Shown here one piece after another: positions 30,131-37,976 of a stretch of DNA of 43,635 nt (position 1 is the stretch's first letter; every line of letters starts with the position of its first letter). The notes below the pieces were generated by a model, which made no database searches, was not told the DNA's origin, and saw only the letters and a list, made by a program, of their open reading frames with translations. Made by a program: the position numbers and the translations under genes. The stretch comes from Thermoleophilaceae bacterium (GTDB lineage Bacteria > Actinomycetota > Thermoleophilia > Solirubrobacterales > Thermoleophilaceae): positions 1 to 43,635 of the forward strand of contig JAICRZ010000005.1 of NCBI GenBank assembly GCA_025937135.1, read 5' to 3'.

Positions 30131-32416
30131 ATGGCGAGGATGGCGAAGAAGCTCCAGGAATACGAGAAGAAGCGGAAGTTCTCCGACACGCCGGAGCCCG
30201 AGCCCCGCCGTCCGCGGTCCGCCGTCCGCCGTCCGAGATTCGTCATCCAGGAGCACTCCGCCACGCGCCTCCACTGGGATCTCCGCCTCGAACACGACGG
30301 CGTCCTGCTCTCCTGGGCCGTCCCGAACGGGATCCCGCACGACCCCAAGGAGAACCGGAAGGCGGTCCACACCGAGGACCACCCGCTCGAGTACCTCGAC
30401 TTCCACGGCGAGATCCCGAAGGGCAACTACGGCGCCGGCACGATGACGATCTGGGACCACGGCACGTACGAGCCGGAGAAGGTCCGCGACAACGAGGTGA
30501 TCGCCGTATTCCACGGCGACCGCGTGCAGGGCCGCTACGCCCTGTTTCGCACCGGGCCCGACGAGAAGGACTGGATGATCCACCGGATGGACCCGCCCGC
30601 GGAGGAGCGCGAGGCGTTCCCCGAGCGGGTCGTGCCGATGCTGGCCCGCGGCGGGTCGCTGCCCGGCGACGAGGAGAGCTGGGGCTTCGAGGTCAAGTGG
30701 GACGGGATGCGCGCGATCGTCTACTCGCGGCCGGGCCGCATGCGGGTCGAGAATCGCAACCTCCAGGACATGACGGCGCAGTGGCCGGAGCTGACGCGAC
30801 TCAACCGCGCGCTGCACGAACACGAGGCGGTGCTCGACGGCGAGATCGTCGCGTTCGACGGGGACGGCAGGCCGAGCTTCACGCGCCTCCAACGGCGGAT
30901 GCACGTGAGCGAGAGCCAGGCCAAGCGGCTGGGCAAGTCGATCCCGGCGACGTTCGTCGCGTTCGACCTGCTCTGGCTCGACGGCCATTCGCTCATGGAC
31001 GAGCCCTACTCGGTCAGGCGTGAGCGGCTCGAGGAGCTCGACCTGAACGGCGAGTACTGGCGCACGCCGCCGAGCTACACGGGGGAGGGGCGCCCGCTGC
31101 TCGAGGCGACCGAGCAGCAGCGACTCGAGGGGGTCGTTGCCAAGCGCCTCGACAGCCCCTACGAGCCCGGCCAGCGGTCGCGCTGCTGGATCAAGGTCAA
31201 GAACAAGCAGACGGCGGAGTTCGTCGTCGGCGGCTGGCTGCCGGGCGAGCGCGAGGTCGGGGCGGTGCTGCTCGGGCGCAGTGACGCCGGCGAACTGCGC
31301 TACGCCGGCCGCGCCGGGAGTGGCCTGACCGACGCGCACATCGAGGCGCTGCGCGACCTGAAGCCGCGCAAGGCCTCGCCGTTCAAGGGCGACCCCCGGC
31401 CGCCGAAGGGATCGAAGTTCGTCCAGCCGGAGATGCGCGCCGAGGTCGAGTTCAGCGACTTCACCGACGACGGGCTGATCCGCCACCCGGTCTTCAAGCG
31501 GCTGATCCAGAGCGACTACCCGTTCCCGGTCCGCGAGCTGCCGAAGAAGGCGCTGGAGGCCGACGTCGACGGCCGGACGCTCAAGCTCTCGAACTGGGAC
31601 AAGGTGCTCTGGCCCAAGGCGGCCTTCACGAAGGGCGACATGATCCGCTACTACGCGCAGATCGCCGAGGTGCTGATCCCACACCTGCACGGCCGCCCGC
31701 TCACGCTCAAGCGCTATCCGAACGGGGTGGAGGGCGAGTACTTCTACGAGAAGCAGTGCCCGTCGCACCGGCCGGAGTGGGTCCGGACGGCGAAGATCGA
31801 CAAGGTCAACTACTGCGTCTGCAACGACCGCCCGACGCTGATCTGGGCGGCGAACCTGGCGGACATCGAGCTGCACACGTCGCTGTCGCACGCGGACCCG
31901 ATCGAGCGGCCGACGATGATGGTCTTCGATCTCGACCCGGGCGCGCCCGCCGCCATGGCCGAGTGCCGCAAGGTGGGGCTGTGGCTGCGCGAGATCTTCG
32001 AGCCGCTCGGGCTCCAGTCGTTCCCGAAGACCTCCGGCTCGAAGGGACTCCAGATCTACGTGCCGCTCAACACCGAGGACGTGACCTACGACGACACGAA
32101 GCCGTTCGCGAAGGCGGTCGCCGAGCTGCTGGAGAAGCAGCACCCCGAGCTCGTGGTCTCGCGGATGGCCAAGGAGCTGCGTCCCGGCAAGGTGCTCGTC
32201 GACTGGAGCCAGAACGACGAGCACAAGACGACCGTCAACGTGTACTCGCTGCGCGCGAAGGAGCGGCCGACGGTGTCGACGCCGGTTACCTGGGACGAGG
32301 TCGAGGCGGGCGATCTCAGCTTCGAACAGCACGAGGTGCTGGAGCGTGTGGCGCGCGACGGCGATCTTTTCGCGCCTGTCCTGACTCTCACGCAGGAGCT
32401 TCCCCGTTTCGGGTGA
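30131..32416 (+). CDS. ligD: ATP-dependent DNA ligase D (PE-LIG-POL)
   Basis: 761 residues from ATG 30131 (ATG 30140, MAKKLQEY, is as likely). Phosphoesterase domain at about 35-155 (FVIQEHSATRLHWDLRLEHDG, HGEIPKGNYGAGTM). Ligase domain at about 165-450 with motif I FEVKWDGMRAI (Lys near 188), VLDGEIVAFD and EGVVAKRLDSPY. Polymerase/primase domain at about 475-755 (NWDKVLWPKAAFTKGDM, metal-binding FDLDPG, TSGSKGLQIYVPL). This order is that of Pseudomonas LigD, not the POL-PE-LIG order of mycobacteria. It repairs double-strand breaks by NHEJ with Ku; no ku gene is in the window. A heptamer array lies in the N-terminal linker. Confidence 0.96.
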   Translation: MARMAKKLQEYEKKRKFSDTPEPEPRRPRSAVRRPRFVIQEHSATRLHWDLRLEHDGVLLSWAVPNGIPHDPKENRKAVHTEDHPLEYLDFHGEIPKGNYGAGTMTIWDHGTYEPEKVRDNEVIAVFHGDRVQGRYALFRTGPDEKDWMIHRMDPPAEEREAFPERVVPMLARGGSLPGDEESWGFEVKWDGMRAIVYSRPGRMRVENRNLQDMTAQWPELTRLNRALHEHEAVLDGEIVAFDGDGRPSFTRLQRRMHVSESQAKRLGKSIPATFVAFDLLWLDGHSLMDEPYSVRRERLEELDLNGEYWRTPPSYTGEGRPLLEATEQQRLEGVVAKRLDSPYEPGQRSRCWIKVKNKQTAEFVVGGWLPGEREVGAVLLGRSDAGELRYAGRAGSGLTDAHIEALRDLKPRKASPFKGDPRPPKGSKFVQPEMRAEVEFSDFTDDGLIRHPVFKRLIQSDYPFPVRELPKKALEADVDGRTLKLSNWDKVLWPKAAFTKGDMIRYYAQIAEVLIPHLHGRPLTLKRYPNGVEGEYFYEKQCPSHRPEWVRTAKIDKVNYCVCNDRPTLIWAANLADIELHTSLSHADPIERPTMMVFDLDPGAPAAMAECRKVGLWLREIFEPLGLQSFPKTSGSKGLQIYVPLNTEDVTYDDTKPFAKAVAELLEKQHPELVVSRMAKELRPGKVLVDWSQNDEHKTTVNVYSLRAKERPTVSTPVTWDEVEAGDLSFEQHEVLERVARDGDLFAPVLTLTQELPRFG
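30208..30235 (+). repeat. Heptanucleotide repeat array B (4 units) inside ligD
   Basis: CCGTCCG-CGGTCCG-CCGTCCG-CCGTCCG, one mismatch in 28 bases, coding for the Arg/Pro-rich linker PRRPRSAVRRPR before the phosphoesterase core. A change by one unit would shift the ligD frame after about 30 codons; a change by three units would keep it. Confidence 0.7.
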
Positions 32417-32433
32417 ATCCCCTGTAAACGCCG

Positions 32434-32961
32434 ATGCGCCTGTTCAAGTCACGAGGGGACGAGAGGCGATGGAGTCGCCGGCTCGTCGACGAGGAGACCT
32501 ACGAGTTCGTCCATGGAGTCCTGGACGAGACGAGCGAGGTGTTCCGCACCGCGTCGGGGGAGTTTCACCTCCGCGGCCTCTGCATCGACGTCTTCGGCGG
32601 CGCGGCCACCGCCGACGTCCGCTGGCTGAGGGAGCACGGCGTCGACGGCGCGAGCTTCTATCGGCGCGAGCTCGCGCCGAGCTGGGAGGGACTCGACCAG
32701 CGCGCCCGTGCCGACAAGATCGACCAGTTCATCCAGCTCTCGCACATGCTCGGCGGAGTCGAGCCCGAGGGGCGGCCACCGGACGAGTTCCTCGAACTGG
32801 TCGCCTCGGTCCATCTGAAGGTGCTCCTGCTCGCGTGGGCTTACGACCGCACCTACTCGTACATGGACCGGCTTTTCAACGGCCCGCTTCAGTACCGCTC
32901 GCACCGCTACCGGCTGGCGGGTGGACGCTACTACCGAAACGGCGACTCGCCATTACCCTAA
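32434..32961 (+). CDS. Hypothetical protein downstream of ligD
   Basis: 175 residues, no signal peptide or membrane segment, mixed alpha pattern. I do not recognise a family. Visible features are DEETYEFVHGVLDETSEVFRT near the N-terminus, LCIDVFGGAAT, WLREHGVDGASFYRREL in the middle, and an aromatic C-terminus (AWAYDRTYSYMDRLFNG, QYRSHRYRLAGGRYYRN). It starts 17 bp after ligD and ends just before or within the start of the GAF-phosphatase gene, so it may be co-transcribed with either. Codon use is like its neighbours, and it is probably a real gene. Confidence 0.7.
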   Translation: MRLFKSRGDERRWSRRLVDEETYEFVHGVLDETSEVFRTASGEFHLRGLCIDVFGGAATADVRWLREHGVDGASFYRRELAPSWEGLDQRARADKIDQFIQLSHMLGGVEPEGRPPDEFLELVASVHLKVLLLAWAYDRTYSYMDRLFNGPLQYRSHRYRLAGGRYYRNGDSPLP

Positions 32962-32965
32962 GCCG

Positions 32966-35566
32966 GTGGAATCAGGCTCACCGAACGACGCCTCATACAC
33001 CCGGCTGCGGCATCTCCAGACGATCAGCGAGGCCGCGCTCGCCCACCTGACGTTCGACGACCTGGTAGCGCAGCTCCTCGTCCGGGTGACCACGGTGCTG
33101 AACGCCGACACCGCCGCGGTGCTGCTGCTCGACGAGGAACGCGGCGAGCTCGTCGCGCGCGCCGCCAAGGGACTCGAGGAGGAGGTCGAGCAGGAGATCC
33201 GCGTGCCGGTCGGACGCGGCTTCGCGGGCCGCGTTGCGCAGGGGGCGCGGCCGGTGATCATCCCCGACGTCGCGACCGCCGACATCTTCAACCCGATCCT
33301 GATCGAGAAGGGTCTCCAGTCGCTGCTCGGGGTGCCGCTGCTCGTCGAGGGGCGGGTCACGGGAGTCCTGCACGTGGGCAGTCTGGTCGAGCGCGAGTTC
33401 ACCGCGGACGACTCGGAGCTCCTTCAGCTCGCGGCGGACCGCATCGCGCTCGCGATCGACCACTCGCGGCTCTACGAGGCGGAGCGCGACGCCGCCGAGC
33501 AGCTCCGGCGTCTGGAGTCGATCACCGAGGCGGCCCTCGCGCACCTCGAGTTCGACGACCTGCTGGAGGCGCTGCTGGTGCGCATCCGCGAACTGCTCGA
33601 CACCGACACGGTCGTCGTCCAGCTGGTGGACGAGGACAACCAGACGCTCGTCGCGCGCGCCACGCTCGGCCTGGCGCCGGGCACCGCGACCCGCCCCGTG
33701 ACGATCGGCGAGGGCTTCGCCGGCCAGATCGCCGCAACGGGCCGCGCGCTCACGGAGGCGGGCGAAGGCCCCGTGGCCTCGATGCTCGGCGTGCCGATGA
33801 TCGTGGGCGGCAAGGTCACCGGCGTGCTCGGCGTCGGCAGCGTCGATCCGCGGCGCTTCGGTCGCCCCGACATCGATCTCCTCGAACGCGCCGCGGACCG
33901 GATCGCGCTCGCGATCGAGAACGCGCGCCTGTTCGAGGCCGAGCGCGGCGCACGGCGGGTCGCCGAGGAGGCGTCGGAGCGCACCCGCCGGATCGAGTCG
34001 ATCAGCGAGGTCGCGCTCCACCACATAACGCTGGAGGACGAGGTCCTCGAGCGCATGCTCTCGCGCGTGCGCGAAGTGCTGGAAGCAGATACCGCTGCGT
34101 TGTTCGTGACCGACGAATCCACCCAGATGCTGGTCTCGCGCGCGGCCAAGGGCCTCGAGGAGCAGGTCGAACGCGACGTCGAGGTGCCGATCGGACGTGG
34201 CTTCGCCGGCACGATCGCGGCCACGCGCGAGCCGCTCATCCTCGACGACCTCGGTGACTTCGAGGTCGTCAGCCCGCTGCTGCGCGAGCACGGCATACAG
34301 TCGCTGATGGGCGTGCCACTGATCGTGGAGGACCGGCTGCTCGGCGTGCTCTTCGTCGGCACGCTGGCGCGACGGCACTTCACCGGGGACGACCGCGCGC
34401 TGCTCGAGCTGGCCGGCGACCGCCTCGCCGTAGCGCTCGACCACGCCCGGCTGTACGAGCGCGAGCACGTTGTGGCCGCCACCCTCCAGCGCACCCTCCT
34501 GCCCGACCGCCTGCCCTCGATCCAGGGCGCCGAGATCGCCTCGCGCTACATCCCCGGCCAGGGCGCCGCCGTCGGGGGTGACTGGTACGACGTGCTTCCC
34601 CTGCGCGACGGGCGCGTGGCGATCGCGATGGGCGACGTTGTCAGCCGCGGCGTCCGTGCCGCGTCGGTGATGGGGCAGCTCCGCAACGCCTTGCGCGCCT
34701 ACGCGCTGGAGCGGTTCGAGCCGCGCACGGTCCTGGAGCGGCTGAACGGGGTCGCGCGCAGCATGGAGGGGCGTGAGATGGCGACGCTGCTGTTCGGCTT
34801 GTACGACCCGGAGACGTCCGCACTCGTCTACGCCACCGCCGGTCATCCGCCGCCTGTCGTGGTGGCCGCCGACGGTGCCGTCTCCCTGCTCGAGGAGGGG
34901 CGCGGCCCGCCGCTCGGCGCGGTCCCGGACGCGGTCTTCGTGGAGGCACGCACGAACATCGAGCCGGGCGCGACGGTCCTGCTGTACACGGACGGGATCG
35001 TGGAGCGGCGCGACATGTGGATCGAGGAGGGCCTCGAACGCCTGGCCGCCACGCTCGACGGAGCCGCCGACGAGGAGCTCGACGGTCTGCTCGACCGCCT
35101 CGTGCGCACCCTGATCCCGGGCGGCGCCGAGCAGGACGACGTGGCGCTGCTCGTCCTGCGAACCGAGGCGAGCGGCATCGGCCCCCTTGTGCTGCGCTTC
35201 CCGGCGGACCCGACCGTGCTCGTGTCCCTGCGCCAGGCGCTGCGCCAATGGCTGGGCGCGCTCGGCGCCGAGGAGGACGAGACCTACGACGTGCTCGTCG
35301 CGACCACCGAGGCCGCGGCCAACGCGATCGAGCACGCGTACGGGCCCGGCGATGCCACGTTCGAGGTCGAGGTGCGCGCGGGGGACCACGGCGACGTCGG
35401 CGTGGTCGTGCGGGACTCGGGGAGCTGGCGGCCGCCGCGCGGGCACAACCGCGGCCGCGGCACCCTGCTGATGCAGGAGCTGATGGACGACTTCAAGGTG
35501 ACCACGGGCGAGATGGGTACAGAGGTCCGTATGTCCAAGCGAGTGATCGGAGCGCTGGTCGCGTGA
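32966..35566 (+). CDS. Partner-switching regulator: 3x GAF, SpoIIE/PP2C phosphatase, HATPase kinase
   Basis: 866 residues from GTG 32966; GTG 32921 would add 15 codons with atypical third positions. Three GAF domains in tandem (about 15-165, 180-325, 345-500) share LQTISEAALAHLTFDDL-like starts, G-R-G-F-A-G and Q-S-L-[LM]-G-V-P-L motifs. Then RsbU/SpoIIE phosphatase (about 510-735: LQRTLLPDRLPSI, GGDWYDVLPLRDGRVAIAMGDV, EQDDVALLVLR) and an RsbW-like HATPase (about 740-860: TTEAAANAIEHAYG, VRDSGSWRPP, GTLLMQELMDDF). It would both dephosphorylate and phosphorylate STAS proteins, the next gene being a candidate. Confidence 0.92.
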   Translation: MESGSPNDASYTRLRHLQTISEAALAHLTFDDLVAQLLVRVTTVLNADTAAVLLLDEERGELVARAAKGLEEEVEQEIRVPVGRGFAGRVAQGARPVIIPDVATADIFNPILIEKGLQSLLGVPLLVEGRVTGVLHVGSLVEREFTADDSELLQLAADRIALAIDHSRLYEAERDAAEQLRRLESITEAALAHLEFDDLLEALLVRIRELLDTDTVVVQLVDEDNQTLVARATLGLAPGTATRPVTIGEGFAGQIAATGRALTEAGEGPVASMLGVPMIVGGKVTGVLGVGSVDPRRFGRPDIDLLERAADRIALAIENARLFEAERGARRVAEEASERTRRIESISEVALHHITLEDEVLERMLSRVREVLEADTAALFVTDESTQMLVSRAAKGLEEQVERDVEVPIGRGFAGTIAATREPLILDDLGDFEVVSPLLREHGIQSLMGVPLIVEDRLLGVLFVGTLARRHFTGDDRALLELAGDRLAVALDHARLYEREHVVAATLQRTLLPDRLPSIQGAEIASRYIPGQGAAVGGDWYDVLPLRDGRVAIAMGDVVSRGVRAASVMGQLRNALRAYALERFEPRTVLERLNGVARSMEGREMATLLFGLYDPETSALVYATAGHPPPVVVAADGAVSLLEEGRGPPLGAVPDAVFVEARTNIEPGATVLLYTDGIVERRDMWIEEGLERLAATLDGAADEELDGLLDRLVRTLIPGGAEQDDVALLVLRTEASGIGPLVLRFPADPTVLVSLRQALRQWLGALGAEEDETYDVLVATTEAAANAIEHAYGPGDATFEVEVRAGDHGDVGVVVRDSGSWRPPRGHNRGRGTLLMQELMDDFKVTTGEMGTEVRMSKRVIGALVA

Positions 35567-35931
35567 GCGTCGAGCCGCAGGTGTCGATCGACGTGCAGGG
35601 TGAGGACAGCGACGTGGTCATCGCGCGGGTGACCGGCGAGATCGACCTCGCGAGCGCCGACACCGTCGGCGGCGAGCTCGCCACCGCCGTCCCCAACCGC
35701 GCGCTCGGGCTCGTGCTCGACCTGTCCGGTACCTCATATCTGGACAGCTCGGGCGTGAGCCTCATCTTCGAGCTGGCCGAGCGACTGCGGCGGCGTCAAC
35801 AGCAGTTGCGGCTGGTGGTGCCGGAGAACGCGCCGCTGCGCCGCGTGCTGCGGATCGTGAACGCGGCCGGCGTCCTCGCGATCACCGCGTCGGTCGACGA
35901 GGCGTTGGCGCAGACGCGGGCCGAGGCCTAA
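35563..35931 (+). CDS. STAS-domain anti-sigma factor antagonist
   Basis: 122 residues from GTG 35563, overlapping the previous stop (GTGA); the track start at 35017 is a shadow of the phosphatase gene. A single STAS domain with VIARVTGEIDLASADTVGGEL and the phosphorylation loop LDLSGTSYLDSSGVSLIFEL, then LRLVVPENAPLRRVLRIV. The D-S-S-G motif is the site phosphorylated by RsbW/SpoIIAB-type kinases. Translational coupling to the phosphatase/kinase fusion makes it the probable substrate. No sigma-B/F gene lies next to it, so the final target is unknown. Confidence 0.92.
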   Translation: MSVEPQVSIDVQGEDSDVVIARVTGEIDLASADTVGGELATAVPNRALGLVLDLSGTSYLDSSGVSLIFELAERLRRRQQQLRLVVPENAPLRRVLRIVNAAGVLAITASVDEALAQTRAEA

Positions 35932-36281
35932 CCCGCCGCGAGCAATTCGCGCGCGCCGTCGCGCGACTCGACGACGGTGAAGAGGTTCACGACGCCGCGG
36001 ATCTCGAGAGTGCGGCGGATCGCCCTCGAGCTGACGACGAGGATGAGCCGGCCCTCGAGCTCCATCGCTCGCTGGTGAGCCGAGATCAGCTCGGCGAGGC
36101 CGGTGGAGTCCATGTGCGTGACGCCTGAGAGGTCGACCACGAGGTGCGGGTGCCCTTCCGCGAAAGCGGCCTCGAGACGGCGACGGAGGTCCCCGACGCT
36201 CATCAGGTCGAGCTCGCCGCTGACGGCGAGAAGGTGGGTCGAGGCATCGAGCGCCTCGTCGTCGAATTGTGCGCCGTCCAT
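35928..36281 (-). CDS. Second STAS-domain anti-sigma factor antagonist
   Basis: 117 residues. STAS fold with LLAVSGELDLMSVGDLRRRL, phosphorylation loop LVVDLSGVTHMDSTGLAELI and LILVVSSRAIRRTLEIRGV. D-S-T-G is a proper phosphoacceptor motif. It converges on the first STAS gene with a 4-bp overlap of stops. The two are only distantly alike, so it is not a recent duplicate. It may be a competing substrate for the fusion kinase/phosphatase, with its own promoter upstream of 36281 beside the RpiR-type gene. Confidence 0.9.
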   Translation of the reverse strand: MDGAQFDDEALDASTHLLAVSGELDLMSVGDLRRRLEAAFAEGHPHLVVDLSGVTHMDSTGLAELISAHQRAMELEGRLILVVSSRAIRRTLEIRGVVNLFTVVESRDGARELLAAG

Positions 36282-36351
36282 GTGAGGCTCGTAGGGGTCC
36301 CAGCATTGTGCCTTAGAAGGAACTCACGCGCGCTGATCGAAACACAGGGCC

Positions 36352-37200
36352 GTGCCACGGACGACCACCCAGGCCCGCAGCCTCTCCGCCGAGATTCGCC
36401 AGCGCTTCGAGGAGTTCTCGCGCTCGCAGAAGGACGTGGGCCAGTACATCGTCGACCACCTCGACGAGGCCGCCTTCCACACCGCCGAGGAGCTTGCTCG
36501 CCGCGCCAATACATCGAGCTCGACGGTCGTCCGCTTCGCGCAGGCCCTCGGCTTCGAGGGCTTTCCCGAGCTTCAGGCGTCCGCGCGCGAGGAGTACCGC
36601 CGCCAGCACGCCGGCGGCGAGACGGATCAGGTCCAGGCACAGCCGCTCTTCCCGATCGACCAGACCGAGTTCGAGGCTGCGCTCGCCGCGGACCACGTGA
36701 ACGTCGTGGAGACCGCCAAGAAGATCGACCGCGACGAGGTGGCCGCCGCCGTCGAGCGCGTCTCGCGTGCCGAGCGGATCCTGATCTGCGGGACCGACCA
36801 GATGGCGTTCTTCGCGTCGTACCTGCGTCACCTGCTGATGCTTCTGGACCTCCGCGCCGAGGTGGTCGCATCGCCCTCGCAGGAGGGCCTTTCGCGGCTC
36901 GGCCGGATCGACGAGCGCACGCTCGTGATCGGCTTCTCCGCCGGCCGCCCGCATCCGCTCGTGGTCCGCGCGATGAAGCTCGCGCGCCACCGCCGCGCGG
37001 ACACGATCGCGATCTGCGACGCCACCTTGTCCGAGGTCGCGAAGCTGGGCGACCAGCGGCTGTACTACTCGTCGAACTCGCCGGCCTACGTGCGCTCGCA
37101 CACCGCGCTGCTGGGCCTGATCCAGGCGCTGGCGTACGGGGTGTACGCGCTGGACGAGTCGCAGTACGCGGACCGGATCAAGGCGTTCCGGCTCAAGTAG
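36352..37200 (+). CDS. MurR/RpiR-family transcriptional regulator (HTH + SIS domain)
   Basis: 282 residues from GTG 36352. N-terminal HTH_6 domain (about 15-90: RFEEFSRSQKDVGQYIVDHLDEAAFHTAEELARRANTSSSTVVRFAQALGF in pieces). C-terminal SIS domain (about 130-265) binds phosphosugars in this family: RILICGTDQMAFFASYL, TLVIGFSAGRPHPLVV, IAICDATLSEVAKL. The usual role is repression or activation of sugar or amino-sugar genes. No sugar operon is adjacent, so its targets are elsewhere. It converges with the MarR-type gene, overlapping by 8 bp. Confidence 0.93.
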   Translation: MPRTTTQARSLSAEIRQRFEEFSRSQKDVGQYIVDHLDEAAFHTAEELARRANTSSSTVVRFAQALGFEGFPELQASAREEYRRQHAGGETDQVQAQPLFPIDQTEFEAALAADHVNVVETAKKIDRDEVAAAVERVSRAERILICGTDQMAFFASYLRHLLMLLDLRAEVVASPSQEGLSRLGRIDERTLVIGFSAGRPHPLVVRAMKLARHRRADTIAICDATLSEVAKLGDQRLYYSSNSPAYVRSHTALLGLIQALAYGVYALDESQYADRIKAFRLK

Positions 37201-37750
37201 CCGCGGCGTAGCCGATGCGGATGGAGCGACCGTCAGGTCCGAGTCGTTCGAGCAGCGCGCGCAGGTAGACGCGCTCGGCGAGCTTCAGGCGCATCATCCA
37301 GTTGTGGTCGCAGTGCGCGATCCGCTCGCGGGCATCGGCCAGCACGTGACGGCCCTCGCTGCTGAGCCAGATTCGCCGGCGCCGAAGATCGCGCTCGCTG
37401 AGCAGTCGCTCGATCAGTCCTTCCGTTTCCAGTACCGACAGATGGTCGCTCAGGCGTGAGCGGCCCAGCCCGACGTGGTCGGCGAGGCCGGCCTGGCCGA
37501 TCCCGGGCCGCTGCGCGATCTCGGCCATCACCGCGAAGTCCCGCAGCGAGACACCAGCCGGATAGAGGGCGCGCTCGTACCGCCCCTCGATGTCGTGCGC
37601 GGCCGCGATGACGGCAAAGCCGTGGTAGGCCGCGAGCGACACCGGAACCTCGCCTGCCCTGCGGCGCGACGGCAGAAGCGGCCCCCTGAAGGTCATCCGC
37701 GCAGTTCCTGGCTCACCGACACGCGTCTCGAACCGATCCTCCTTGTGCAT
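37193..37750 (-). CDS. MarR-family transcriptional regulator
   Basis: 185 residues from ATG 37750, preceded by AAAGGAGAGGC; the track start at 37873 adds an unlikely leader. Winged-helix features: VSLRDFAVMAEIAQRPGIGQAGLADHVGLGRSRLSDHLSVLETEGLIERLLSERDLRRRRIWLSSEG (in pieces), followed by a dimerisation helix. The N-terminal 45 residues are an extra basic segment. MarR proteins usually repress themselves and a divergent gene; the divergent gene here is pdxS, 226 bp away, and two similar inverted sites lie between. The effector is unknown. Confidence 0.9.
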   Translation of the reverse strand: MHKEDRFETRVGEPGTARMTFRGPLLPSRRRAGEVPVSLAAYHGFAVIAAAHDIEGRYERALYPAGVSLRDFAVMAEIAQRPGIGQAGLADHVGLGRSRLSDHLSVLETEGLIERLLSERDLRRRRIWLSSEGRHVLADARERIAHCDHNWMMRLKLAERVYLRALLERLGPDGRSIRIGYAAAT

Positions 37751-37778
37751 GCCTCTCCTTTCCCGAACCGGCTCGCAG

Positions 37779-37791
37779 CCGATCAATTTCA
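37779..37791. promoter_or_regulatory. Candidate MarR operator, copy 1
   Basis: CCGATCAATTTCA, reading TGAAATTGATCGG on the minus strand, about 28 bp before the MarR start. It matches copy 2 (37865) at 11 of 13 positions in the opposite orientation. Confidence 0.3.
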
Positions 37792-37864
37792 AAACCGGAC
37801 GGCCGGACGCTCGCGCTGCCGCAGCCGACCTCTGAAGGCCCAAAGGGTCGGATCTCTCCCCCTG

Positions 37865-37877
37865 TGAAATCAATCGG
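37865..37877. promoter_or_regulatory. Candidate MarR operator, copy 2
   Basis: TGAAATCAATCGG, followed by an inverted pair CAATC-N7-GATTG (37871-37887 region). It is the inverted partner of the site at 37779 and lies about 100 bp before pdxS. Confidence 0.3.
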
Positions 37878-37961
37878 TTCCGGATTGGTTCGGAAAAGGA
37901 AGGCGTGCGCGGGGGAGCACAAGCTGCGTTTGGACCACCCGGCGGCGCGCTCGCCCGCGGC

Positions 37962-37967
37962 TAATAT
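37962..37967 (+). promoter_or_regulatory. Candidate -10 box (TAATAT) for a leaderless pdxS mRNA
   Basis: TAATAT ends 9 nt before ATG 37977 in an otherwise GC-rich stretch, and no Shine-Dalgarno lies between. No convincing -35 is seen. Confidence 0.4.
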
Positions 37968-37976
37968 CACCTGCAC

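Noticed and set aside
32651-32665. GCCGATAG on the minus strand as a sigma-28 -10 element
   Set aside because: No matching -35 sequence, and it is inside a plus-strand gene with no minus-strand gene downstream.
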